From Candidatus Levybacteria bacterium RIFCSPHIGHO2_01_FULL_36_15 (GTDB taxonomy: Bacteria; Patescibacteriota; Microgenomatia; Levybacterales; GWA1-39-11): a stretch of 60,396 nucleotides of DNA. The notes below the pieces were generated by a model, which saw only the letters and a list, made by a program, of their open reading frames with translations, was not told where the DNA came from and made no database searches. The DNA is taken from NCBI GenBank assembly GCA_001782015.1, contig MFNJ01000047.1, positions 13,912 through 74,307 on the forward strand, written 5' to 3'. A program made the position numbers and the translations under genes. Below are positions 49,426 to 57,683 of the stretch, in pieces; position 1 is the stretch's first letter, and every line of letters starts with the position of its first letter.

Positions 49426-51192
49426 TTATTTAAGAAAGGTCGTAGATGCCCGTAGCTCCGATTTAAGCGGAGGTAAAGAGTACATAAATCCTTTACTTGT
49501 TAGATATTTAATTATTGTGTTTACGCAGGCGGCGGGCCTAAGTTTACTGGTATCAATTTTTATTTCCGGGTTTTCCGGCGCTTCATAAGGATCGTCAATG
49601 CCTGTTACAGCCTTGGCGAGTCCCATTTTGCCTTTTTTGTATAATCCTTTTATGTCCCGTTTTTGGCAAGTCGCAAGCGGAGTAGAAACAAATATTTCAA
49701 TGTATATCCCGTTTTTTTTAATCAATCTTCTGTTTTTTTCACGCGCGGCTTTATAAGGTGCAACAGCGGCGCACACGGCAATTCCGCCATGCTTTGTGAT
49801 TTCATTTGCCACAAAACCAATACGGGTAATGTTTATATCCCTGTCTTCTTTTGAAAAAGACAGCCCTTTTGACAAGTTCTGTCTTACAATATCACCGTCA
49901 AGAAAAGTAACTTTTTTGTCCTGTATCTCAAGAAGTTTAAAATAAAGCATTGTTGCAATCGTTGATTTTCCAGCACTCGGAAGGCCGGTAAAAAATATGG
50001 TAAGCCCATCCTTTTTCTGTTTTGGGGCGCCTTTTTTTAGCTCTTCTATTACTTCGGGAAACGAAAACCATTCGGGGATTTGTTCATTATTCAACAGTCT
50101 TTTCCTGAACTCAGTTCCGGAAATGTTTTTTATAGTATGCCCTTTTTTTAAGGCCTCCTGCGGTAAGTATTTTTTTTCATTTTCCACGTAAACCATTTCA
50201 GAAAAAGGGACAATTTTTATACCTATTTCTTTTTCCTGCTGCAGCGCGAGGTTCTGGGCATCATAAGGGGCGTAGTAGGGGATACCTTTAGAATCTTTTC
50301 CTGGTCCGGCATGGTCGCGCCCCACAATAAAATGCGTACAGCCGTAATTTTTTCTGATTATCGCGTGTAAAACTGCCTCTCTTGGTCCTGCCATTCTCAT
50401 AGCCAGGGGAAGAAGACTGAGTCTGGCAAAATTTTTTGCATATTTTCTGTGGAACTTTATGTAACTTCTGACTCTGGTTATGTAGTCTATGTCTCCGTCT
50501 TTTGTAACGCCAACAGTTGGGTGAATCAGGACTTTTGCGCCATAGTCTTTGGCTGCTTTTTTTATCATCGCGTGGTGCGCTTTATGTATTGGGTTTCTGG
50601 TTTGGAACCCGATTATTTTTTTCCATTTATTTTTCTTAAACCAGGTTTGGAGCTGACTAGGCGTGATGCGGTACTTATTAAAATCATATCTTTCAATGGG
50701 GCTTATGCCTTGAACTTTTCCGCCGATATAATAGTTTCCGACTTCATTAATGAGATAATTTACCCCAAAATGATACTCGTCAGAAGTTCCATAAACAAAT
50801 TTTGCCTCCTTTTGCTTATCCGGTTTATAAATTGATGAGACAGATAAAATCGCGAGCGGTTTTCCGTACTCGTCACATAAAACTATTTCTTCTCCAATTT
50901 TATAATTTTCTGACTGACTAACATCAAAAACTATCGGAATAGGCCAAAGCATTCCGTTGGCAAGTTTCATTTTTGAAACTACGGACTTGTAATCTTTTTC
51001 ATCCATAAAACCATCAAGCGGAGAAAAACCGCCATTTAGCAGCAGTTCAAGATCGCAAAGTTGTCTGGGATTCAGATTGACTCGCGGGAGGCTTAAAGCT
51101 TTTTTTTGTAATAATATCTGAGTTTTTTTATCACTGACAATTAAATTTTTGAGCTTGCCGCCATAAGCTTTGAATTTAAAATCTTTTGACAT
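49426..51192 (-). CDS. Bifunctional ATP sulfurylase / APS kinase
   Basis: 588 residues. Residues 1-390 are ATP sulfurylase (QTRNPIHKAHH nucleotide site, VGRDHAGPG, GTEFRKRL) and 395-580 are APS kinase (P-loop GLPSAGKST, FLDGDIVRQ, the ARExNRRL-like AAREKNRRLI, GIDDPYEAPENPE). Together they turn sulfate and ATP into APS and then PAPS. In a reduced genome this suggests PAPS for sulfation of surface or nucleic-acid components more than full sulfate reduction. The last ~20 residues (LPPLKSELRAS) are encoded by a CTCCG/CGGAG hairpin and look added. Promoter TTGACA/TATTCT lies upstream with a short leader. Confidence 0.92.
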   Translation of the reverse strand: MSKDFKFKAYGGKLKNLIVSDKKTQILLQKKALSLPRVNLNPRQLCDLELLLNGGFSPLDGFMDEKDYKSVVSKMKLANGMLWPIPIVFDVSQSENYKIGEEIVLCDEYGKPLAILSVSSIYKPDKQKEAKFVYGTSDEYHFGVNYLINEVGNYYIGGKVQGISPIERYDFNKYRITPSQLQTWFKKNKWKKIIGFQTRNPIHKAHHAMIKKAAKDYGAKVLIHPTVGVTKDGDIDYITRVRSYIKFHRKYAKNFARLSLLPLAMRMAGPREAVLHAIIRKNYGCTHFIVGRDHAGPGKDSKGIPYYAPYDAQNLALQQEKEIGIKIVPFSEMVYVENEKKYLPQEALKKGHTIKNISGTEFRKRLLNNEQIPEWFSFPEVIEELKKGAPKQKKDGLTIFFTGLPSAGKSTIATMLYFKLLEIQDKKVTFLDGDIVRQNLSKGLSFSKEDRDINITRIGFVANEITKHGGIAVCAAVAPYKAAREKNRRLIKKNGIYIEIFVSTPLATCQKRDIKGLYKKGKMGLAKAVTGIDDPYEAPENPEIKIDTSKLRPAACVNTIIKYLTSKGFMYSLPPLKSELRASTTFLK

Positions 51193-51215
51193 AGGTTTGT
51201 ACCTTGATTGTACTT

Positions 51216-51243
51216 AGAATATACATTTTTTAAAAAATGTCAA
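51216..51243 (-). promoter_or_regulatory. Promoter of the ATP sulfurylase-APS kinase gene
   Basis: TTGACA at 51243-51238, 16-nt spacer, TATTCT at 51221-51216; 23 nt to the ATG, so this transcript has a short leader. Confidence 0.55.
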
Positions 51244-51324
51244 TAGAAAAGATTAATGATTGTTCAGCATAATTGGATAAGAGTTTAGTTTGAATTTTAG
51301 CTTAGAACAATATACAATCCCCAC

Positions 51325-51510
51325 ATGACTAAAACAAAAGAGGGTTGTTCAGGTTTCCCTGAAGGATATGATTCTAATCCAAATCACATAAAAATCGTGA
51401 AAAGATCACGCTGGCAGTTTTGTTGTTTTGTCAGAAGTTTTTATCTGAGATTCATGAAATCATCTATGCCATTCTGCGCTTTCAATTTACCCCAAAATTT
51501 TGTAAAATAA
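51325..51510 (+). CDS. Possible small protein, 61 aa
   Basis: Basic, aromatic-rich frame (TKTKEGCSGFPEGYDSN...) with a TATACA (51311-51316) 8 nt before the ATG. No similarity recognised. It occupies much of the 331-nt gap before tRNA-Tyr and may be spurious. Confidence 0.25.
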   Translation: MTKTKEGCSGFPEGYDSNPNHIKIVKRSRWQFCCFVRSFYLRFMKSSMPFCAFNLPQNFVK

Positions 51511-51523
51511 AGCATAGAAATTT

Positions 51524-51608
51524 GCTGCGGTGCCGGAGTGGTCAATCGGAACAGACTGTAAATCTGTCGCCCGTTCGGGCTACGTAGGTTCGAATCCTGC
51601 CCGCAGCA
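51524..51608 (+). tRNA. tRNA-Tyr (GTA)
   Basis: 85 nt with long variable arm: acceptor GCTGCGG/CCGCAGC, anticodon stem ACAGA/TCTGT with loop CTGTAAA (GTA), variable stem CGCCCG-TTC-GGGC, T loop TTCGAAT. No encoded CCA. Confidence 0.95.
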
Positions 51609-51670
51609 CAAATTTCAAACGAAATCGCCCTTCAGTCTTTCCAACGTTTAATCCGCGCAATAGGCTACAT

Positions 51671-51700
51671 TTGGTAAAAGGTTAGACCCTATAGTATAAT
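51671..51700 (+). promoter_or_regulatory. Promoter of the PLD-like gene
   Basis: TTGGTA at 51671-51676, 18-nt spacer, TATAAT at 51695-51700, 6 nt to the ATG. Confidence 0.65.
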
Positions 51701-51706
51701 ACCCAG

Positions 51707-52878
51707 ATGAGCGGAAAAGAGAGGAAATTCTATTGTTCTGAGGCAGGCCAAATTAAGCCGGCAGAATACGGAACTGTTCTTTCTGCAGATCAGCATTACG
51801 CGGACTTCAGGCTTGAGGCAGAAAGAGCAGGGAAAGGCGAGTTGGTATTTGCCCAAACTATGGCTTTTGGAACTCCGGGCAGGGAGAATGAGTTTTGGTA
51901 GATGATTTTGCTGTTGAAAGTATGTATGAGGTTTTTGCCGCGGCTCCCAAAGATGGACCCAAAAGATACCGCATAGATTGTTATACTACTCACATGACGG
52001 GCAATGGGGAACCGATTGAGTTGTTAAAACTTTTCCCCTGGTCGGCTAAAAAAATGATTGAGCTGCAAAAAGACCAAGAGGAGTTGTTTAATAGATTTCG
52101 CGGTCTGGGGGTAAAACTTGAATTTACTAATCCTCCTAAAGGTCTTGGGAAATACGTGCCGGTATTTGGCAGAAACCATTTAAAAAATTCGGGCGTTGGT
52201 GAACGAGTGTTTTACGTGAGAGGTTTTAATGATGATGGATTAACAGCGGGAAGCGTGGATTTTGCAGTGAAGTTTACAGGAGAAGCAGCAGCCAGATTAA
52301 AAGCAGGTTTTGAGAGTATTGATACAGATGAGGGAAATAGCGATTATGAAGTAGAAATAGATCAGCAAACACGATTAATTGTTGATAGGGGCGTGCCGGG
52401 ACAATCGATGATTTATGATATTCTTCTTGAAAACATGCAGCAGTCTTTATCCAGTATAAAAGGTATGTCTGCTCTTGTACCTGATGGCAGAGGGGCAAAA
52501 GCATTAGCCGCAGCACAAACAAGAGGAAGCAGCGTTGAAGTATTTGTTTCTCCAGCAATTCAATCTAATCCGGCACATCCGTTCAGTTTTGGCAATATGC
52601 TATGGATGGCTGAAAAAGCAAATTATTTTAACATGCAAAGGAACGGAGTCAGTTTTCCGGTATTTCGTAATCAAATCCGCGGCGCGCATGGCAAATGTTG
52701 GATTTTTGATGGTAAAACCGCGATTTTTGGTACTCATAATGCTTCTGAAAAAGGTGTTAAGGCGGGAACTTGCGAGGCGGCAATTATAACTACAAATCAA
52801 AAAATTATTCAAGGCTTGCAAAATGTATTTAGCCAAACAAAACTTGAATCATATCCGGATATAAAAGGGGTTATTTAG
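51707..52878 (+). pseudogene. Phospholipase-D-like protein, frameshifted
   Basis: Two frames form one gene: 51707-51901 (MSGKERKFYCSEAG... to ENEFW-stop) and 51895-52878. One extra T in the T4 run 51893-51896 would join them as ENEFLVDDFAVESM. The long part has an HKD-type motif HGKCWIFDGKTAIFGTHNAS near the C-terminus and a weaker first half (NHLKNSGVGERVF), as in PLD/cardiolipin synthase-type enzymes that transfer phosphatidyl groups or cut nucleic acid. Whether the shift is biological or an assembly error cannot be told. Start set by the promoter 6 nt upstream. Confidence 0.75.
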
Positions 52879-52994
52879 GCATCAAACATAGAATATACTT
52901 CTTGCAGTTGAAATTGCAACCTGCCTCGCCGGTCCGCTTCACCAATCTCGCGTTTAGGCGGGCTGAATCGAGACGAGCAAGGCGGGTCAGTATA

Positions 52995-53018
52995 ACAAGG
53001 TACAGTACTGTACCTTGT
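52995..53018. repeat. 24-bp perfect palindrome within a compound repeat
   Basis: ACAAGGTACAGT followed by its exact complement. It sits inside a larger structured stretch (about 52905-53065) that also has a 13-bp imperfect inverted repeat (ACTCGATCTTGCC with GGCGAGATCAAGT). Confidence 0.8.
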
Positions 53019-53157
53019 ATAACTCGATCTTGCCTGATCCGCCTTTGGCGAGATCAAGTAAGAAAGGTATAAATTACCCAACACTAGAGTATTTTTGATT
53101 TCTTCTATGTTGATTTTGGAAGTATTCTATTCTACTATAGATAAAGATCTACCAATA

Positions 53158-53778
53158 ATGAAAGACGATCCAAGGTTAAAAGAGCAATTGCAATTATTAT
53201 ATTCATCAGGTTATTCAATGTCTGAAATTGCAGCAAAATTTTTGTGTTCTATTCACAAAGTAGTTTATTGGATGGAAAAATATAAAATAAAAAGGAGAAC
53301 TAGAAGTCAAGCTGCATATCTTAAACAAAATCCGAACGGAGATCCATTCAAAATAAAGATAAGACTTAATAGAAATGATTTGATATCTTATGGTTTAGGT
53401 CTGGGAATATACATGGGAGAGGGCGAGAAAGTTTCTAAAAGCGCTATTAGAGTGGCTAATACAGATCCTAAAATTATTAAACTATTTATTAAATTTTTAC
53501 TTAATATTTGCAATGTAGAAAGAAATAAGCTGTCATACAGTATTGTTTGTTTTAATGATAATAATATCACAAAAGTGGTAGAGTATTGGTCAAAGATACT
53601 TGAGATACCTCAGGAAAAATTTGGTAAAATAGTGCAAATACCAACTCAGGGTAAAGGAATATATAAGAAAAAATCAGAATTTGGTGTTTGTACGGTAACT
53701 TTTTGTAATATGAAACTTAAATCATGGATTATGAGAGAGATTGAAAAGATGAAAAATTATGCTGGTGAATTTAATTAA
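53158..53778 (+). CDS. HTH plus LAGLIDADG-like protein
   Basis: 206 residues: N-terminal helix-turn-helix (YSMSEIAAKFLCSIHKVVYW), then a segment with the pattern of LAGLIDADG endonuclease-type domains (YGLGLGIYMGEGEK) and a second half around ITKVVEYWSKILEI. Such proteins may be degenerate homing endonucleases recruited as regulators. The ATG at 53158 is chosen because a promoter (TTGATT 53110-53115, TACTAT 53133-53138) lies between it and the earlier start codons. It ends 10 nt before tRNA-Thr(GGT). Confidence 0.65.
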   Translation: MKDDPRLKEQLQLLYSSGYSMSEIAAKFLCSIHKVVYWMEKYKIKRRTRSQAAYLKQNPNGDPFKIKIRLNRNDLISYGLGLGIYMGEGEKVSKSAIRVANTDPKIIKLFIKFLLNICNVERNKLSYSIVCFNDNNITKVVEYWSKILEIPQEKFGKIVQIPTQGKGIYKKKSEFGVCTVTFCNMKLKSWIMREIEKMKNYAGEFN

Positions 53779-53788
53779 CGGGTTACAT

Positions 53789-53859
53789 GCCGACATAGCT
53801 TAGTGGTAAAGCAAGTCATTGGTAATGACTAGACATGAGTTCGATTCTCATTGTCGGCT
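53789..53859 (+). tRNA. tRNA-Thr (GGT)
   Basis: 71-nt cloverleaf: acceptor GCCGACA/TGTCGGC, D arm GCTT/AAGC, anticodon stem AGTCA/TGACT with loop TTGGTAA (GGT), T loop TTCGATT. No encoded CCA. Confidence 0.95.
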
Positions 53860-53865
53860 CCGAAC

Positions 53866-53885
53866 TGGTCGTCTAAAGACGACCA
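53866..53885 (+). terminator. Hairpin after tRNA-Thr(GGT)
   Basis: TGGTCGTC-TAAA-GACGACCA, a perfect 8-bp stem 6 nt after the tRNA, followed by A-rich rather than U-rich DNA. A terminator or processing hairpin. Confidence 0.45.
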
Positions 53886-53932
53886 TAAAAAACGCAAAAA
53901 TTTTAAAGAACTTTTCTTTTCATAAAAATTCA

Positions 53933-54011
53933 AATGGCCGTTCTGGTGTAGTCAAACCCTTACGGATCTGTCCAAAGCGGCCATTAAAAAACCGTAAGGC
54001 CGTTTGACTAC
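53933..54011. other. Interleaved inverted repeats (pseudoknot-capable)
   Basis: Arm A (53933-53940, AATGGCCG) pairs with 53978-53985; arm B (53948-53965) pairs with 53992-54011 over 18 bp with a 2-nt bulge. The order A-B-A'-B' is that of a pseudoknot. Confidence 0.55.
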
Positions 54012-54100
54012 AAAAATAATGTATCAATTATTAAGAAAATTTGCAAGCATAAAATTAGAGCGTTTGCAGTTTGTTCTTAAATTTGAAATACTGTATGTAT

Positions 54101-55822
54101 ATGGAAGTAGAAAATACCGACCAAAATGAATTGAAATCTCAAAATTCTGTAGGCGATCAGTCCTTTCGTAAAAATATTCTTAACCAAAAAGGTAATTTTT
54201 TAATTGTTGTCGGGATAGTCTTTGTTATTCTTATAGCAGGGGCAATATATTATTTTGCTTTTTTTAAACAAGATAAAAGTCCCTTAACAAATAATTCTTA
54301 TACAAACACCTCACAATATAAAAGTGGTAATATTGAAACTTCAAAACGCACCTTATATAAAAACGGTCAGCCATATGAAGTATTAGAGGAGAATAGTAAA
54401 AGAAATTCTGATGGCTCCTTAGAAACTATAGTTACTAGTAATAATCAAAAACTTAGCCACCATTTGTATACAAAAGATTTTATCTTGGGATTAAGTAATG
54501 GTATTTTAAATCTGCAACAATTAAAGTCAGGAACAAAGCAAGTAGTTAATTACCTTACAACTGGCGAGAATATCCTTGTGTATGTAAACAAAACTCCCAA
54601 TCTTCAAAAAACTACAACAACCTTAAGTGGTAAGAAAACCACCGTATATACAATAGGTGGTAAAAAGACTACTTCGTTTGAACTGATAAGATCAGTATTT
54701 GCTCAGAGTGATGATAGTTCACTTGTAAAAATCTATGTCGATGAATCCACGGGTGTTTTGAAAAAAGTTGAACGAATACCTTTAGGTGGGATTCAACCAC
54801 AAGAAGTTATTGAGTATTCAGAAGGTCCATTTTTACCACCTTTACCAATTACTACTCTGCCACAAGGTACACCTGGCCAATCTCCTAGCATTACCCCTGT
54901 ACCTATAACTGAGCAGAACCCTCCTACTTTTCAGCCTGAAGATATAGTTAACCAACTTCCTCAGTTAGCCTTAGATGATCAATTAAAACTAATTGAAGAG
55001 AAACTTAAAAAAGACTTAGAGGCTCAAGGTAGTCAATTGCCTGAAGGTCCTAAGAAACCACCTACTTTAGTTTCTTTCAAAGAAATTGCAGCGGAGACAA
55101 AAGAAATCAAAGCTGTGAGTATTCAGCCAGCCGTAGTACCAGATGGAGCTATTTATTTGAACCCATTATCAATTATACCAACTCCTTCAGGTTACAACAG
55201 TCCAATAATGTTACTTAGTTCCACGGTTTTTAACCAACAGGCTAGAGTTGATAAAGCTCTTCAGGAAAATGGAGTCTTTAATAATGAACAATTTGCAAAA
55301 AGTAATGTTAAAGTAAGAATAGATGGTAATGAGTTAAACAATGACGGAATTGGCTTAGGCCCAACACTTAATGGGTCTACAAACTCTTCTTGGACAGTTA
55401 GCTTGCTTATTCCAAAGGGTTTATCGCCCGGTTATCACACAATTGAGATATTCATGGTTGATTCTTGGTATTTATCTCCAAATATTTTGGTAACTTTACC
55501 AAGACCAGATGAAAAAGTTGTAGAGTTAGAGCTTTTTATAAATCCACCTCCTCTAGCTACTAAATTACCGAATAATCAAGGCTACAGAGTAGTTTTAAAA
55601 GGTAAAAACTTCATCAAACCTTTTACAGTTTCTCTTGATAATACAGTTTTGGATGATGAGGCAGTTGAAGTTAATGGACACGAGGAACTGATTTTAACCA
55701 TTCCATCAGATATTCCTTCTCCGTCTAAAGGTCCAGCTTATGATGTAACCATTACAAAAGATGAGCAAAAAGCTTTTCGTCCCTCATTATTACTTCTTGG
55801 TGGTCCTCCACCACCATTATAA
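54101..55822 (+). CDS. Membrane-anchored surface protein with IPT/TIG-like end
   Basis: 573 residues: short cytoplasmic N-terminus, one membrane segment (about 33-57), then an extracytoplasmic part with a Pro/Thr-rich stretch (ITPVPITEQNPPTFQPED), and a C-terminal region with IPT/TIG-like strands (YRVVLKGKNFIKPFTVSLDN) ending LLLLGGPPPPL. Probably a surface adhesion or structural protein; function not known. Starts at 54095 and 54101 are both possible; 54101 is 6 nt after a TACTGT hexamer. Confidence 0.75.
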   Translation: MEVENTDQNELKSQNSVGDQSFRKNILNQKGNFLIVVGIVFVILIAGAIYYFAFFKQDKSPLTNNSYTNTSQYKSGNIETSKRTLYKNGQPYEVLEENSKRNSDGSLETIVTSNNQKLSHHLYTKDFILGLSNGILNLQQLKSGTKQVVNYLTTGENILVYVNKTPNLQKTTTTLSGKKTTVYTIGGKKTTSFELIRSVFAQSDDSSLVKIYVDESTGVLKKVERIPLGGIQPQEVIEYSEGPFLPPLPITTLPQGTPGQSPSITPVPITEQNPPTFQPEDIVNQLPQLALDDQLKLIEEKLKKDLEAQGSQLPEGPKKPPTLVSFKEIAAETKEIKAVSIQPAVVPDGAIYLNPLSIIPTPSGYNSPIMLLSSTVFNQQARVDKALQENGVFNNEQFAKSNVKVRIDGNELNNDGIGLGPTLNGSTNSSWTVSLLIPKGLSPGYHTIEIFMVDSWYLSPNILVTLPRPDEKVVELELFINPPPLATKLPNNQGYRVVLKGKNFIKPFTVSLDNTVLDDEAVEVNGHEELILTIPSDIPSPSKGPAYDVTITKDEQKAFRPSLLLLGGPPPPL

Positions 55823-56227
55823 AATAATATAGTGGAAAAAGTCTGTCCTTGGAGAGAAATTGTTTTTACTTGTGGTATCTGATTAAGTAAGATCTCAAAC
55901 ATTTTGTCCTTCTTAAAGTTTCTGCTAAAATAATGGGAGTAAAAGTTTTCGAGCACGGGAGGGCGGGACAAGAAAACATTAAATTGTTTTTCTGTTCCTA
56001 TCCGCGATAGCGGATTATAATAACAAAAATCGCGCGCATTTCTGTCTTTGCAAAAAATACATAGAGCGAGGCCGAAGGCGAGCCGCCGCTACCTTTGCGA
56101 TCAGAATTTAGTCCGAACTTTTTCGTAAATGAGCTCACGAAGTACAACAGACGTGTAAAAATTAGGTCAAATAAATCAATCCAAGATAAGATTGTAATTC
56201 TTATACTTTCATTGTATAATTGCTTTT
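55823..56227. other. Gene-free 405-nt stretch
   Basis: No supported gene. It holds an ATCCGC-GATA-GCGGAT hairpin (56000-56015), a GC-rich patch around 56070-56100, and the rpmG promoter at its end. I do not recognise a known RNA here. Confidence 0.5.
56192..56220 (+). promoter_or_regulatory. Promoter of rpmG
   Basis: TTGTAA at 56192-56197, 17-nt spacer, TATAAT at 56215-56220, 7 nt to the ATG. A leaderless ribosomal-protein gene. Confidence 0.75.
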
Positions 56228-56404
56228 ATGGCTAAAAAAACAGGTGCGAGGGTAAAATTAGGGCTTTTTTGTTCTGTTTGTAAAAGCAGGAATTATGTAA
56301 CCAGCAGAAACAAGCTTAACACAAAAGAAAAGCTTGTTCTTTTGAAATTCTGTTCAAAATGCAACAAAAGGACAGAGCATAAGGAAACGGATAAGTTTAA
56401 ATAA
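56228..56404 (+). CDS. rpmG: Ribosomal protein L33 (bL33)
   Basis: 58 residues with the zinc-ribbon Cys pairs (CSVC and CSKC), and the family pattern NYVTSRNKLNTKEKL and LKFCSKCNKRTEHKE. A structural protein of the 50S subunit near the E site. It is a short gene not followed by rpmB or secE here. Its last 8 nt overlap the end of the facing PAP2 gene. Confidence 0.95.
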   Translation: MAKKTGARVKLGLFCSVCKSRNYVTSRNKLNTKEKLVLLKFCSKCNKRTEHKETDKFK

Positions 56405-57023
56405 AAATAAGCGACAGTAATCCAAATCCCAAACCAAGTAGACTTCCTCCTATCACGTCCGTAGTCCAATGTTCCCCCAGGCTTACCCGGGTTAAAAGCA
56501 TCAAGAATGTAAACAAAACAATACAAAAGTTATAAAAATATTTCCGGTTTTGACTTAATTTTTTAGAAATTATAATTATGTAAAGCAATATTACTGCCAG
56601 AAAAACAATTCTTAAGCTGTGCCCTGAAGGATAGGAAAAACCGGGCTGCACATAAGAAGTAGGAAAGACAAATGAGAAACTGTATCTTGCGAATAAAAAA
56701 GGCGGCCCAGGATGCGTTATAAATGCTTTGCCCAGGATTTCTATTAAATGCGCAATCATAAAAATAACCAGAATTAAAAAACCAGATGGCTTTTTTCTTA
56801 GTAAAAGAACAGCAATAAGAATTAAACCCAATATTTCAAAACTGCCTATCAAGCTTAGCGTTGATAGAAAGGCATCAATGCTTTTTGGAATATGATCTTG
56901 TATGATTACAGTTAAATCAAAATCAAAACTGGTCAGGATATCCTTTTTTACAATGATTGAGAATATCCAGAAAAAACTTATTGAAATGAGGCTTGAAATT
57001 AATAAAATTATTTTCTCTTTCAT
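56397..57023 (-). CDS. PAP2-family membrane phosphatase
   Basis: 208 residues, about six membrane helices. The three PAP2 motifs are visible: KAFITHPGPP (variant of KxxxxxxRP), YPSGHSLR and RVSLGEHWTTDVIGG with the catalytic His. It probably removes phosphate from undecaprenyl diphosphate or phosphatidyl lipids, overlapping the role of uppP. A TATAAT (57038-57033) lies 9 nt before the ATG. Confidence 0.93.
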   Translation of the reverse strand: MKEKIILLISSLISISFFWIFSIIVKKDILTSFDFDLTVIIQDHIPKSIDAFLSTLSLIGSFEILGLILIAVLLLRKKPSGFLILVIFMIAHLIEILGKAFITHPGPPFLFARYSFSFVFPTSYVQPGFSYPSGHSLRIVFLAVILLYIIIISKKLSQNRKYFYNFCIVLFTFLMLLTRVSLGEHWTTDVIGGSLLGLGFGLLSLIFI

Positions 57024-57068
57024 AAAGCTCAGATTATACTATTATAATATATAATAATCGTTTGCGAG

Positions 57069-57473
57069 TTATTTAGTTAAGGCCACGGTTGATTTAGGGG
57101 TTTTGTTTTCAGATGTGCTTTTAGTTTTTTTCAGCAAGCCTGGAAGTTCTTTTAAATCTCTTCCGCCTCTTATTCCAAATTCAAAACCTGCGCCGGCCGC
57201 AATAAATACAACAAGTGAACCGGTACCGGCTACAAAAATTCCGGTTTTTTTGTCATGTTTTATGTCTTTCATAAGTTTACTAAACCACTCTTTATGTTTA
57301 CCAAGTTCATCCTTGATTGTATTAATTGTATCGGGCGTTTCTAAGTTTCCTGGACTGATAACCTTTTTTCTCTTTTCATCATAAAGTACAGGTCTAAGGC
57401 CTGTTATACTGAATAACCGGCATACAGGCAGATTAAATTCATGATTACCGCAAGATGCTTCTTTTCTAGCCAT
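57069..57473 (-). CDS. Hypothetical single-membrane-segment protein, 134 aa
   Basis: Not recognised. The N-terminal 40 residues carry two Cys and read as a soluble domain; a membrane segment lies at about 80-98 (TGSLVVFIAAGAGFEFG) and the C-terminus is Lys/Thr/Ser-rich. Upstream of the PAP2 gene on the same strand, 45 nt apart, so possibly co-transcribed. Confidence 0.6.
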   Translation of the reverse strand: MARKEASCGNHEFNLPVCRLFSITGLRPVLYDEKRKKVISPGNLETPDTINTIKDELGKHKEWFSKLMKDIKHDKKTGIFVAGTGSLVVFIAAGAGFEFGIRGGRDLKELPGLLKKTKSTSENKTPKSTVALTK

Positions 57474-57628
57474 ATTTTACGAACTCGAAAGTTTAATGCT
57501 TAGTTAGCTATTTTACCAAAAAATTGTCTAAAACAAAATGTTGAAGAATTATTATTTTTGTTATAAGCAAAGAATAGTAGATATTTTCTGATTTAGTTTG
57601 CGTTTTAGTAACTCACTTTGTGCATGTA

Positions 57629-57648
57629 ATTCCTGCTTAGGCAGGAAT
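57629..57648. terminator. Hairpin ATTCCTGC-TTAG-GCAGGAAT
   Basis: Perfect 8-bp stem 36 nt past the stop of the PA14 gene (minus strand). It may be that gene's terminator or a repeat copy. Confidence 0.5.
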
Positions 57649-57683
57649 CCAGATTTCTATTATCCATAGTGTATTAATTTGAG

